Source of the DNA: Actinomycetes bacterium | GTDB lineage: Bacteria; Actinomycetota; Acidimicrobiia; Acidimicrobiales; Palsa-688 | NCBI GenBank assembly: GCA_021787365.1 | Contig: JAJYMB010000135.1 | Span: 43,630 to 107,629 of the forward strand | Reading direction: 5' to 3' | DNA: 64,000 nt | Shown here: one piece after another, positions 43,355-53,500 of the stretch | How the letters are laid out: each line of letters starts with the position of its first letter | How positions within the stretch are numbered: position 1 is the first letter of the stretch | Translations under genes and position numbers: made by a program | The notes under the pieces: generated by a model | The model's input: only the letters and a program-made list of their open reading frames with translations | Database searches by the model: none | What the model was told of the DNA's origin: nothing

Positions 43355-45418
43355 ATGGCGCGCCGGCGACACCTTGTCCTTGGGATCCTCACGATTATCG
43401 CCTCCTGTAGCTCCGGACTGGCACCTTCCCCTGCGGCCGCGGCAGGCGCCAATCGAGGCGCCACGCTCGGGTTTGCACTGACGTCCTTGTCGGTGGCGCC
43501 GGCCACCGGCCTCGTCGACGGCGAACACGTACGCGTCCGCATCTCCGACGGCACCTACGGGACCACCTATGTCGTGGCCGAGTGCGGGCCCAAGGCGCTC
43601 GCGCTTTTGCTGACGCCCTCTGCATCGCCGCAAGACGGCTGCGACAGCCGCCACAACACGCTCGTCACGGTTGGCGCCAACGGTACGGCTGCCACCACCT
43701 TGCCCCTCACTGCGGTGCTTACGACCGCGCTCGGCGGGACGGACTGCCAAAAGACGGCATGCTTCCTCGCTGTTTACGCACTGCACTACCTCGGGGGCGC
43801 CCGCCTCCTCGTGCACACGCTCGGCTTTGCCGCCAACGCATGTTCTGCCCCAGGCTCGTGCCGCGTGCCCGCCGATGCCTGGGACCCCTCTCTCGGGGCA
43901 CCGCCGGCCGTGAGCAGGGGAGCTTCACCGCTGGTCAGTCGAAGCGGCCAAGGAGGGCTGAGGGGGCGCCCAGGGGCCGGCCCCGCCTCCGGCCCTGGCA
44001 CACTCATCACGCCGGCCCGGCCGCTCGTCGTAGCGCTCCAGGCAGCAGAGGCCGGGGAACTCACGGCCGCGGGCAGTGTCAACGGGCCCTACGCTGCCGG
44101 CCAGCCCCTGACCGGCAAGCCCCTGACCGGCGAGCCTCTCACCTCTACCTCGACGACCTTGCCGGCCGGCGAGGGCCTCCTGCGGCTCGCGCTCGACGCA
44201 CCGGGCACGTCATGGGGCCCGGGCCAGCCCAGTTCGACGGTTGTCGACGCCGCCCTCACGGACACGACGACAGGGAAGCTCGTGAGCAGGCAGCAGTTCG
44301 TTCTCTTCTGGGGTGCGAAGCCCTTCGTCTACGCCGGTTTCACCGGCCCGGTGCGCACTTCGGACCACTATTCCCTCTCGGTCGCGGTCGAACCTCCCGC
44401 AGCACGTGGTGGGCTCTCGCAGCCTGTCCCGGGCGGGACACCCATCGCCAAGCTCTTGGCGAGCGCGCTCATCGTGGTCAGCCCGGACAACCCGCAGTAC
44501 CTCGCCTACGCTTACGCACCCGTCATGTACGGCCGGTCGACCTCAGCGCTCCACGACACCCCGCTCCTCATGTACGGGAACGTCCAAGCCGAAAGAGGGG
44601 GCGGCCACCAAATCTCCTACGTGGTCGTGTGGAGCCACGAGGACGCGGGGACAGGGTTCCTCCCCTTCGTCGAATGGGGCCGCTGGGGCCGCATGACCGA
44701 CATCGAACAGGTCATAAACCTCACTGTCGCACCCGACGGCCAGGTCCCCAAAGCGCAGTACCTCTGGGGTGGAGAGCCGGCGACGGGCTTCCCCGACAGC
44801 CAGAGCGCCCTCGAGGAGAAAAACGTGCGCTTCACCGGCGCCTGGTGGGGCCACCACCCGGTGCTTCGCGACGCCACCGGCAACAACGACATGAGCGACC
44901 ATGGGACCACGCGCTTTAGGTTCCAGCTCGCCCCGGTGGCGGCGCCGGCCACCGGCCAGCTCCGCGACTCAGTGATGGACGCCAACCCGTGGACGTACAA
45001 GGTCATGGCCGAGGAAGTGGCGCGCTGGTACGCCGACGGCTCGACTAACCCCGCATCTCCCCAACCGGGGCAGCCCGGGCAGTACGCCATCATCGACATG
45101 ACTACCTCGGGGCGAGGAGTCTCCTCGGTGGCAGTCAACTTACGGCTCTCCGGCTACCCCCAATGGTTCCGCAGTGACCTCGGTTGGGGCTTCCCGCTCG
45201 TCGGGGCCGGCCACGTGCGAACGGTCGTCAAGCTGCCCATCGGGTGGTCGAAGACCAAGGTCACGGCGGTGCAAGTCGCCGTAGAGCCGCCCGCTGCCGC
45301 CCAAACCGTGGTCGTCCGGTCCCTGCGTATCGAGCGCTTCAACGAGGCGACCGTGCAACGGGTGGCCGCGCCCGCCCCCAAGGTGGTCCCCGAAGTCCTC
45401 CATGTCGGTGGCCCGTAG
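43355..45418 (+). CDS. Secreted protein with N-terminal neocarzinostatin-like domain
   Basis: A 687-residue protein if it begins at the ATG at 43355 (MARRRHLVLGILTII); an earlier GTG/ATG at 43286 is possible. The signal peptide is clear, ending near AAAAG. Mature residues resemble the macromomycin/neocarzinostatin fold: VSVAPATGLVDGEHVRVRIS, then two disulfide-type pairs (ECGPKAL...GCDSR; DCQKTACFL). A Pro/Thr-rich linker with LTGKP repeats precedes a large C-terminal region of about 450 residues rich in Trp, Gly and Ser that I do not recognise. Probably exported to the cell surface. Confidence 0.65.
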   Translation: MARRRHLVLGILTIIASCSSGLAPSPAAAAGANRGATLGFALTSLSVAPATGLVDGEHVRVRISDGTYGTTYVVAECGPKALALLLTPSASPQDGCDSRHNTLVTVGANGTAATTLPLTAVLTTALGGTDCQKTACFLAVYALHYLGGARLLVHTLGFAANACSAPGSCRVPADAWDPSLGAPPAVSRGASPLVSRSGQGGLRGRPGAGPASGPGTLITPARPLVVALQAAEAGELTAAGSVNGPYAAGQPLTGKPLTGEPLTSTSTTLPAGEGLLRLALDAPGTSWGPGQPSSTVVDAALTDTTTGKLVSRQQFVLFWGAKPFVYAGFTGPVRTSDHYSLSVAVEPPAARGGLSQPVPGGTPIAKLLASALIVVSPDNPQYLAYAYAPVMYGRSTSALHDTPLLMYGNVQAERGGGHQISYVVVWSHEDAGTGFLPFVEWGRWGRMTDIEQVINLTVAPDGQVPKAQYLWGGEPATGFPDSQSALEEKNVRFTGAWWGHHPVLRDATGNNDMSDHGTTRFRFQLAPVAAPATGQLRDSVMDANPWTYKVMAEEVARWYADGSTNPASPQPGQPGQYAIIDMTTSGRGVSSVAVNLRLSGYPQWFRSDLGWGFPLVGAGHVRTVVKLPIGWSKTKVTAVQVAVEPPAAAQTVVVRSLRIERFNEATVQRVAAPAPKVVPEVLHVGGP

Positions 45419-45601
45419 AAGGCCGATGATGCTGGCACCGAGCGGTCGGCGATCTTCCAGATGATGTGAAAAGGCCCGGCCTGTGCCGATGTCCCCCATG
45501 TCGGTGCGCCGTAAAGGCCGACGGTGCGGGCACCGAGCCGTCCTCGCCAGCGACGTTCTGCCTAATGACCTAGTGATGTGAAAGGCTGGGCCTGTGCCGA
45601 T
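45400..45601. repeat. Imperfect ~95-bp tandem duplication across a gene junction
   Basis: Copy 1 (45400-45490) and copy 2 (45496-45601) share blocks in the same order: CCATGTCGGTG, CGTA-AAGGCCGA, GGCACCGAGC, GATGTGAAA, and CCTGTGCCGAT. Copy 1 holds the 3' end of the secreted-protein gene. Copy 2 runs into the start of the DUF167 gene. The unit is thus a degenerate duplication of about 95-105 bases. Confidence 0.8.
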
Positions 45602-45923
45602 AACACGGGCCGACGCTGCCCGTCTGGTGGGCCCGGCCAGGGACGGCGCCTTGCTGCGTGTCCACGTACAACCGGGTGCTCGCCGCGAGGAGACGGGTAC
45701 CCTCTATGGCGACTCGCTCAAGGTCAGTGTCCGCGCTCGCGCTCAGGACGGCCTTGCCAACCAGGCCCTCCTTCGGCTGCTCGCCCGCTTGCTCGAGGTC
45801 CCGCCTACCTCGCTCTCGGTGGCTTCGGGCCAGGCCTCGCGCGACAAGCGCGTCCTTTTTTCGGGCCTTTGCGCGGACGAACTTGTCGAGCGCCTCGTGC
45901 TGCTGAAGGTCCCAGCACAATGA
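45594..45923 (+). CDS. DUF167 (YggU family) protein
   Basis: A 109-residue protein of the DUF167/YggU family, a small conserved alpha/beta fold of unknown function. Typical parts: LLRVHVQPGARREET, LKVSVRARAQDGLANQALLRLLARLLEV and the C-terminal VASGQASRDKRVLFSGL. The GTG start lies inside the second copy of the duplicated unit, so its promoter region may have been built by that duplication. Confidence 0.88.
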   Translation: MPITRADAARLVGPARDGALLRVHVQPGARREETGTLYGDSLKVSVRARAQDGLANQALLRLLARLLEVPPTSLSVASGQASRDKRVLFSGLCADELVERLVLLKVPAQ

Positions 45924-45964
45924 GGCGCCGGCACGATAAGACGCCGGCACGATGAGACGCCGGC
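45924..45964. repeat. 16-bp tandem repeat, about 2.5 copies
   Basis: GACGCCGGCACGATGA-like units at 45924, 45940 and 45956 (partial) directly follow the DUF167 stop. Each carries an inverted GCCGGC. Confidence 0.8.
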
Positions 45965-46219
45965 GCCGGCAAGCCCGCCCTCCTGCCATCGTCCCAAGTC
46001 CTAAGGCAGCCCCCGATGGGGCCCGTCGCTCGTGGCGATCAAGCCGCTGCCCAGCGGGCCGTCCCCAAGGAAAGCCCACCCATAGCGTGGCTCAGGGCCC
46101 CCGGGCGTGAGCCGGGCAGGGAGCCGGCTCCCTCGACCTCCCAGTGGCGCCCGGCATCGGTCGTCTCGACGAGCCGGACGGCCAGGGCGCGACCCGTCGG
46201 CTGGGGCGCCCCTATCGAA

Positions 46220-46843
46220 GTGGCTGTTCACGGCCGCACCGAGCTAACTATCCTGGCCGAGGTGGACGCCCAAACTGCCGAGATTTACGACGCCATTGCT
46301 CCGGATTGGGCCGCAACACGCGGGGAGGCGCCCGACGGCCTGGGGCGGCACTTCCGCCAGCTCGCCGGTAGCGGCCTCGTGGCCGACCTCGGGTGCGGGC
46401 CGGGGCGCTACCTCGCACAGATATCGGCGCCGGTGGTCGGTGTCGATGTCTCTCTCGAAATGCTCTTCCAGGCCAGGCGAAGGCCTGGCGGCTACCCGCT
46501 CGTACGGGGCGACCTCGAGTCGCTACCGTTCTCGGACGGTTCTCTGGCGAGCGCTTTCGCCCGTCATTCCTACCTCCACGTGCCCAAGGAACGCGTCGGC
46601 TACGCCCTCGCCGAGCTCTCCCGCACGCTCCGGCGAGGAGGTCTCCTGATGCTCAGCCTGATCGAGGGCACCCACGATGGCCGCGACCTCCCTGGCGACG
46701 ATTTCCCTAGTCGCTACTTCGGTTTCTGGACCGCTGGCGAGCTCGGGCCAGCCCTGGCCGGCTCCGGCTTCACCGACATCAATATCGAGCAGGCACCGCG
46801 CCAGCACGGCGAAGGGGACCTGCTTGTGACCGCCAGGCGGTAG
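46220..46843 (+). CDS. Class I SAM-dependent methyltransferase
   Basis: A 207-residue methyltransferase. Motif I (VADLGCGPGRYLAQI) and the acidic ribose contact (VVGVDVSLEMLFQAR) bind SAM. Later strands follow in order: LVRGDLESLPFSDGSLASAFARH and LRRGGLLMLSLIEG. The GTG at 46220 is used; a GTG at 46262 is also possible because conserved sequence begins near AEIYDAIAPDWAATRG. The 296 bases upstream hold only the 16-bp repeat and nothing else I can name. Substrate unknown. Confidence 0.87.
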   Translation: MAVHGRTELTILAEVDAQTAEIYDAIAPDWAATRGEAPDGLGRHFRQLAGSGLVADLGCGPGRYLAQISAPVVGVDVSLEMLFQARRRPGGYPLVRGDLESLPFSDGSLASAFARHSYLHVPKERVGYALAELSRTLRRGGLLMLSLIEGTHDGRDLPGDDFPSRYFGFWTAGELGPALAGSGFTDINIEQAPRQHGEGDLLVTARR

Positions 46844-46988
46844 CGGAGAGCCTGGCCCAGGCTGCCGAGGTGCTGTCGTGCTGCACTTCCGGCCTTGCGC
46901 CCCGGCGAGGGGACGAGCCGGCATCAGGGCGGCGCCGAAGATTAGCCTCAGGCCGGTGCGACGTCAGCTGTCACTTCTGGCCGCGTCG

Positions 46989-47054
46989 GGCTGCCTTGCC
47001 TGAGCAACCGTCTGCCTGCTCGGCTGCCTTGCCTGAGCAACCGTCTGCCTGCTC
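46989..47054. repeat. 33-bp tandem repeat, 2 perfect copies
   Basis: Two adjacent identical copies of a 33-base unit beginning GGCTGCCTTGCCTGAGCAAC (46989-47021, 47022-47054) lie between the methyltransferase and a small gene. Perfect identity suggests recent duplication. Confidence 0.95.
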
Positions 47055-47066
47055 GCACCCGGCCAG

Positions 47067-47564
47067 GTGAGCCAAGCGCAAGCTCGGCCCCCGGTCGGCA
47101 GCCCGACCAACCCCCGGGTATTCTCCTGCGCCGACGAGTCATCGATATACCCTCAGGTCCAGCAACGGCCGGCGGCAGGCGACCTGGTCATCGGGCCACT
47201 TTTGATACCCGGGGCCAAGAGGTCGGCCACCGGCAGCCCGAGCAGCCACCCCGCCTACAGGGACCATGGCGTGACTGGTTACAAAGTGGGGTTTGTCCCC
47301 CTGCAAATGGGGTCGATGGTCACGGTCACTGTAGGCGCGAAGGCGCGGAGCCGGGTAGTGCTCGACCCCGAGTTCCTCGCCGGCGGAGTGGTCGCAGCCA
47401 CATTTCGCTCTTGGTCCCGCGAGCCAGGCTTTTCCTTTTTCTTCCCTCAGATAATTGCCTTCACAAATGGACGCACCCGGGGCTGCGTGCCCCTTACCGT
47501 TCGCGGCGGCGACCAGGCAAGGGCTTACCACGCGACGTTGTCGCTTTTCGCCGGCCGGTGCTGA
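47067..47564 (+). CDS. Hypothetical protein with two cysteines, no signal peptide
   Basis: A 165-residue protein of unknown function. The GTG at 47067 is the only usable start: an in-frame TGA lies 33 bases upstream. The body has alternating hydrophobic stretches (DLVIGPLLIPGAK, GYKVGFVPLQMGSMVTVTVG, FFFPQIIAFTNG) that look like a beta-sandwich. Single cysteines near 21 and 142 could pair if exported. The composition is like that of secreted actinobacterial proteins, yet no signal is present, so the 5' end may be lost. Confidence 0.5.
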   Translation: MSQAQARPPVGSPTNPRVFSCADESSIYPQVQQRPAAGDLVIGPLLIPGAKRSATGSPSSHPAYRDHGVTGYKVGFVPLQMGSMVTVTVGAKARSRVVLDPEFLAGGVVAATFRSWSREPGFSFFFPQIIAFTNGRTRGCVPLTVRGGDQARAYHATLSLFAGRC

Positions 47565-47752
47565 AAGCGAGCGGCCTCACCGCTTGACGCCGACGCACGC
47601 GACGCTTCCTCCTAAGGAGCAGATGGTCACACCCCCCTGGTAGTGTCGCAAGCACGCTCCTTTCCTGGTGGAAAGGCGGGAGCGCTTCGCAGGCCGGGGG
47701 ACGCCGGCCAGCCTCGTCGTGAGCAGTAGAGGCGCGAGAGGAGGTGGCCTCC

Positions 47753-49039
47753 ATGTGCCAGGCACTGGGTGACTTCAGGCGGGAGTTCACCGGCTTCGCC
47801 CAGAGCTTCGAGCCGGGCCTCCTGGCGCCGGGCGACCTCGAAGTGGCCCTCGCCCACCTGGGCGCGCTGGAGAAGACGGCCGCCGCGCTCGCCTCCATGG
47901 TGGCGGCAGAGATGGCCAAGGTGGGGAAGCCGGGCCAGTCGCATAAACAAGCCGCCCGCCGGCTGGCCAGGGCCTCTGGCACCTCCCTGAAGGAGGCGGA
48001 GAGGGCCATAGGGGCGGCCGAGGCCATCCGCTCGGAGCCCGAGGTGGAGGCGGCGGCGCGCTCGGGGGGCCTGTCGCGCCAGCAGGCGGCCATCGTGGCC
48101 GAGGGGGCGGCCGCCAACCCCGGGGCGGCCCCGGGCCTGCTCGAGGTGGCGGCCAGCGCCTCGCTCTCGGAGCTGGCCGGCGCGGCGGCCCGGGCCAAGG
48201 CGGCCGCCTCGGGGCCCGAGGAAAGGCGCGAGGAAATCCGTAGGTCTAGGTCGCTCCGCTCCTACACCGGGCCCGACGGGGTATGGCACCTCCACGCCCA
48301 GGGCCTCCCCGAAGACGGGGCCAGGGTGATGGCGGCCCTCCAGCCCGGGGCCGAGCGGGCCTTCGCGGCGGCGAGGAAAGAGGGCCGGCGCGAGGCGCCC
48401 GAGGCCTACGCCTTCGACGCCCTGGTCGCCCTGGCCACCTCGGGGGGCGGGGGGGCAGCGCCCAACGAGGTCGTCTTCAGGGTGGACCTCGCCGCCTTCT
48501 TCCGGGGCTACCCGGCCGGCGACGAGGTGATGGAGGTGGCCGGCTTCGGGCCGACCAGCGCCAAGGCCGTGGCCGACGTCTTGGAGCACGGGGCGCCGTT
48601 CCTGAAGGCGGTCATGACCAAGGGCAAGGACGTGGTCGGGGTGGCCCACCTCGGCCGGCGCCCCAACGCCCACCAGCGCACGGCCCTGGACTGGGTGTTC
48701 CCGACCTGCGCGGCCGAGGGCTGCGGGGTGCGCACCAGCTTTTGCGAGACCGACCACCGCGAGCCCTGGGCCAGGACCCACTTCACCCTGCTCGACCTGC
48801 TCGACCGGCTCTGCAGGGCGCACCACGCCATGAAGACCAACGAAGGCTGGGCGCTCGTCGAGGGCAAGGGCAAGAGGCCCTTCGTCCCCCCGAGCGACCC
48901 GAGGCACCCGCGCTTTGCCAAAAAGGCCGGGGGCGGCGCCGGCACGGGGCCACCCGCCGGCGAGGGGCCGTCCGGCGCCGGCGAGGGACCGCCCGGCGCC
49001 GGTGAGGCACCGGGCCCGGGGCCAGGGGGCGGGCCCTAA
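47753..49039 (+). CDS. DUF222 / 13E12-family HNH endonuclease-like protein
   Basis: A 428-residue protein. The ATG at 47753 is chosen over the GTG at 47744 because AGAGGAGG lies eight bases before it. The N-terminal DUF222 region is helical and Ala/Glu-rich (about 1-200). The HNH nuclease core is near residues 310-365: CAAEGCGVRTSFCETDHREPW, then LCRAHHAMKTNEGW. This matches the 13E12 repeat family of mycobacteria, often multi-copy. The Gly/Pro-rich tail (GEGPSGAGEGPP) is low complexity. Function is unproven. A strongly Ala-rich, GC-rich gene. Confidence 0.87.
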   Translation: MCQALGDFRREFTGFAQSFEPGLLAPGDLEVALAHLGALEKTAAALASMVAAEMAKVGKPGQSHKQAARRLARASGTSLKEAERAIGAAEAIRSEPEVEAAARSGGLSRQQAAIVAEGAAANPGAAPGLLEVAASASLSELAGAAARAKAAASGPEERREEIRRSRSLRSYTGPDGVWHLHAQGLPEDGARVMAALQPGAERAFAAARKEGRREAPEAYAFDALVALATSGGGGAAPNEVVFRVDLAAFFRGYPAGDEVMEVAGFGPTSAKAVADVLEHGAPFLKAVMTKGKDVVGVAHLGRRPNAHQRTALDWVFPTCAAEGCGVRTSFCETDHREPWARTHFTLLDLLDRLCRAHHAMKTNEGWALVEGKGKRPFVPPSDPRHPRFAKKAGGGAGTGPPAGEGPSGAGEGPPGAGEAPGPGPGGGP

Positions 49040-49120
49040 GCCCGCCGGCCACGTGCCCGGCGACACCGCGCCGCGAGCCAGCACCCGGTCGAGGCGAGGC
49101 GGCCAGAGGCTCAGCCGGCG

Positions 49121-50554
49121 CTACAACGCCGCCGGCAAAAGCGTCTCGCCCACGAGGTAGCGGTCGACCGCGGCCGCGGCCGCCCGGCCCTCGGCGATCG
49201 CCCAGACAATCAGGCTTGCTCCCCGTGTAGCGTCGCCGCAGGCGAAAATGCGGGGGACGTTCGTCGTCCAGTTGCTGTCGTGAGCCACCGTGCCCGCCTC
49301 AGTCAGTTCGGTGCCCAACTTTTCCAAGAGCTGGCGGTCCGGGCCGCGAAAACCGATCGCGAGCAACACGAGGTCGGCCTCGAGTTCGAAGTCGCTCTCC
49401 GGGATGTCCTCGTAGACCCGGCGGGACAGTTCCCGCACACGGTGCGCCCGCAGCGCCCGCACGTGGCCCTTCTCGTCACCCACGAAGCTGTCGGTCTGGC
49501 AAGCGAAAACCCGCCGGCCACCCTCCTCGTGCGCCAGCGAGTCCCGCAATATCAACGGCCACACCGGCCACGGCGTCTCCTCCGGGCGCTCCAATGGGGG
49601 CTGCTCGTGGATGTCGAACTGGTGGACAGACGCGGCACCCTGGCGGTGCGCCGTCCCGAGGCAGTCAGCCCCGGTGTCACCCCCGCCGATGACCACGACC
49701 CGCTTGCCCGCGGCGTCGATCGGTGGTGCGGGGAGAAGACCGGCCTGGACGCGGTTGGACGGCACGAGGTACTCCATGGCCAGGTGCACGCCGGCCAGGT
49801 CTCGGCCGGCGATCTCGAGATCGCGCTGCCAGAGGGCGCCTATCGCCAGCACCACGGCGTCGAAGTCCCCGCGCAGATCCTCGACCGACAGGTCCACGCC
49901 CACGTCCACGCCGCACTCGAAGACGGTCCCCTCTTCCTCCATCTGCGCCACCCGCCTGTCGAGGAGGGCCTTGTCCATCTTGAAGTCCGGGATCCCATAG
50001 CGGATGAGCCCCCCGGGGCGGTCGTCGCGCTCGTAGACGACCACGTCGTGGCCGGCTCGGGTGAGCTGCTGGGCAGCAGCCATGCCGGCGGGCCCGGAAC
50101 CCACCACGGCCACCCGCCGGCCCGTCCGCTTGGTCGGGCGCACCGGCGTCACCCACCCGTGCTCCCAGGCGTAGTCGATGATCTCCTTTTCGATCTGCTT
50201 TATGGTGACAGGCTCGCTGTTTATCGACAGCACGCAGGCGCTCTCGCACGGCGCAGGGCACATCCGGCCGGTGAACTCGGGGAAGTTGTTGGTGGCGTGC
50301 AGTCTTTCGATGGCGTCGCGCCACCGGTCGCGGTAGACGAGGTCGTTCCAATCGGGGATCAAGTTGCCGAGCGGGCAGCCATAAAGGCTGTTGCAAAACG
50401 GGATCCCACAGTCCATGCAGCGCGATGCCTGCTCAGCCAGGACCGCCAGGTCGATGGGCTCGTACATCTCGCCCCAGTCGCGCACGCGCAGGTGCGCCGG
50501 CCGGTGCTCGGCGTCCCGCCGGCCAAACTTGATGAACCCCCTCGGGTCAGCCAT
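49121..50554 (-). CDS. gltD: Glutamate synthase (NADPH) small subunit
   Basis: A 477-residue FAD/NADPH subunit that supplies electrons for glutamate formation. The ATG at 50554 ([19 protein letters not shown]) overlaps the gltB stop by eight bases. The N-terminal 4Fe-4S ligands ([24 protein letters not shown]), FAD-binding [15 protein letters not shown] and NADPH-binding [17 protein letters not shown] are all present. The C-terminal [21 protein letters not shown] closes the FAD site. A paralogue with extra clusters is at 11016-12677. Confidence 0.93.
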   Translation of the reverse strand: MADPRGFIKFGRRDAEHRPAHLRVRDWGEMYEPIDLAVLAEQASRCMDCGIPFCNSLYGCPLGNLIPDWNDLVYRDRWRDAIERLHATNNFPEFTGRMCPAPCESACVLSINSEPVTIKQIEKEIIDYAWEHGWVTPVRPTKRTGRRVAVVGSGPAGMAAAQQLTRAGHDVVVYERDDRPGGLIRYGIPDFKMDKALLDRRVAQMEEEGTVFECGVDVGVDLSVEDLRGDFDAVVLAIGALWQRDLEIAGRDLAGVHLAMEYLVPSNRVQAGLLPAPPIDAAGKRVVVIGGGDTGADCLGTAHRQGAASVHQFDIHEQPPLERPEETPWPVWPLILRDSLAHEEGGRRVFACQTDSFVGDEKGHVRALRAHRVRELSRRVYEDIPESDFELEADLVLLAIGFRGPDRQLLEKLGTELTEAGTVAHDSNWTTNVPRIFACGDATRGASLIVWAIAEGRAAAAAVDRYLVGETLLPAAL

Positions 50555-53500
50555 GCGCCGGCGCCCCTGCGCTGGTCCCGGCCGGCGCCGCGCTCCCCTC
50601 CGCCGGCGCGCTCCCCTCCGCCGGCGCCCCCTCCCCCGCCGGCGCCCCGCCGCCAGCACCTTCGGCGAGCAAGCCGGACTCGAGAGCGCGCCGGTAATCC
50701 ACAGGCACCACCTTCACGAAATGGCGGCCCTCGCCGGCGAGGTCGGCCAAGACCCGGGCCGCCACCGGCGAGGCTGTTTCGGCTTCATACCGCTCGAGCA
50801 CGCCGGCCAGCCACGCCACGTCTTCGTCCCCAAGGGCGGAGAGCTCGACCATCTCCGGGTTGACCCGGGAGGCGAAGAGGCCGTGGCGGTCGTAGACGTA
50901 GGCAAAGCCGCCCGACATGCCGGCGGCGAAGTTGCGCCCCGTCGGGCCGAGGACGACAGCGCGGCCCCCGGTCATGTACTCGCAGCCGTGGTCGCCAACG
51001 CCCTCGACGACGGCGAGCGCACCCGAGTTGCGGACGCAGAAGCGCTCGCCCACTACGCCCCGTATGAAGATCTCGCCGGCGGTAGCTCCATATCCGATCA
51101 CGTTGCCCGCGATTATGTTGGCTTCGGCCGCAAAACCCCGAGGGACATCGCGCGGCGGGCGCACGACCACCCGGCCGCCCGAAAGGCCCTTGGCCACGTA
51201 GTCGTTGGCGTCACCGAAGAGGCGGAGGGTGACGCCCCGGGGCAGGAAAGCCCCGAAGCTCTGGCCGGCAGAGCCGTCGAAGTCGAGCTCGATCGTGCCG
51301 GCGGGCAAGCCGGCGCCGCCGTAGCGGCGGGTCACCTCCGAACCGAGCATCGTGCCGACGGTCCGGTTGGAGTTTCGTACAGAAAAGCTCGCCCGCACGG
51401 GACGAGCGTCCTCCAGCGCCGGCCGGCACGCCTCGATGAGCGCCGCGTCGAGCGCCCGGTCAAGTTCGTGGTCCTGCTTGCGTGTGCAGGTGAGCGTGGC
51501 ACCCTCGGGCGGTGGGGCCAAAATGCGAGAAAGGTCGAGGGAGGCGGCCTTCCAATGGCCTCGATGACTGGACTGGTGACTGGACTGGGCCGCGCCGGGC
51601 TGGAGCGACTCGCCGGGCTGGAGCGACTCGCCCGGCTGGAGCGACTCGCCGGGCTGGAGCGACTCGACGGGCTGGATCGACTCGCCGGGCTGGGCCGACT
51701 CGCCGGGCTGGGCCGAGCCGGCCTCCGGCACCACCGCCTCTAGCACGCCGGCATGACCGATGGCCTCCTCCAGGGTCCTGAAACCGAGCTCGGAGAGCAA
51801 CTCGCGCACCTCTTCTGCCACGAACTCGAAAAACGAGACCACGAGGTCCGGCGTCCCCCGGAAAAGCTTCCGCAGCTTTGGGTCCTGCGTGGCCACGCCG
51901 ACGGGGCAGGTGTCGAGGTGGCAAACGCGCATCATTATGCACCCCTCGACCACGAGCGGGGCGGTGGAAAACCCGTACTCTTCGGCACCGAGCAAGGCGG
52001 CAATGACAACGTCGCGGCCGGTTTTCATCGAGCCGTCCACCTGCAACACAACCCTGTCGCGAAGGCCGTTCGCGATGAGGGTCTGCTGGGTCTCGGCCAG
52101 GCCGAGCTCCCATGGCCCGCCGGCGTGCTTGGTCGAGCTCAATGGCGACGCACCGGTCCCGCCGTCGTGGCCCGAGATCAGCACGACGTCGGCATGTGCC
52201 TTGGCCACGCCGGCAGCGACGGTCCCCACTCCGGTCTCGGCCACCAGCTTCACGTTGATGCGCGCCTCGGGGTTGGCGTTTTTCAGGTCGTAGATCAGCT
52301 GGGCCAGGTCCTCTATCGAATAGATGTCGTGGTGGGGCGGCGGCGAGATGAGCCCCACGCCGGGGGTCGAGTAGCGGGTCTTCGCGATCCAGGGGTAGAC
52401 CTTTTTCCCCGGCAGTTGGCCGCCTTCGCCCGGCTTGGCGCCCTGGGCCATCTTGATCTGGATGTCGTCGGCGTGCACCAGGTACTCGCTCGTCACCCCG
52501 AAACGCCCGGCCGCGACCTGGCGGATGGCGCTCCGCCGGCTGTCCCCGTTCGGCAGGGGCGCGTCGCGCTCGGCGTCCTCACCGCCCTCGCCGCTGTTGC
52601 TCTTCGCTCCCAGACGGTTCATGGCGATCGCCAGCGTCTCATGGGCCTCCTGCGAGAGCGCCCCGTAGGACATCGCCCCCGTCGAGAAGCGCTTCACTAT
52701 TTCCGAAACCGGCTCGACCTCGTCCAAGGGCACGGGCTGACGCCCCGTCTCGCTGGCCGGGCGCAGCCTGAGCAAACCTCGGAGCGTGGCGAGCTGGCGG
52801 GACTGGTCGTCGACCGCGTGTGAGTACTGCTTGAAAATCTTGTAACTCTTGGAACGCGTGGCGTGCTGCAGCTTGAAGACCGTCTCGGGGTTGAACAGGT
52901 GGTACTCGCCCTCCCGCCTCCACTGCCAGTCCCCTCCGGGCTCCAGGTCGCGGTGCGCGAGCTCGGCCGGCCGCTCCGCCCAAGCGGCGCGGTGGCGGGC
53001 CAAAGCCTCGGCGGCGATGCCGTCGAGGCCGATGCCTCCGATCTGGCTGACCGTGCCGGCGAAGTAGCGCTCGACCAGGTCGCTCGCCAGCCCGACCGCC
53101 TCGAAGACCTGCGCCCCGGTGTAGGACGCAACCGTGGAGATGCCCATCTTGGACATGGTCTTCAGCACGCCCTTGGAGGCGGCCTTTACGTAGTTGGCCA
53201 CGGCCTTGCGCGCCGGCAGGCCCTTGATGGCGCCCCTGCGTACCTGGTCGGCGATCGTGTCGAAGGCGAGGTAGGGGTTGACGGCTGCAGCGCCGTAGCC
53301 GATCAGGCAAGAAATTTGGTGCACGCTCCTGGCCTCGCCGGTCTCGACCACGAGGCCGACCTGGGTGCGCAGTTTCTTGTCGACGAGGAAGTGGTGGACG
53401 GCAGATACGAGCAGGAGCGCCGGCACGGGCACCAAGTCGGCGTTGGCGTGGCGGTCGGAGAGCACGACCACGCTCGCCCCGTCCAAGATGGCCTGCTCGA

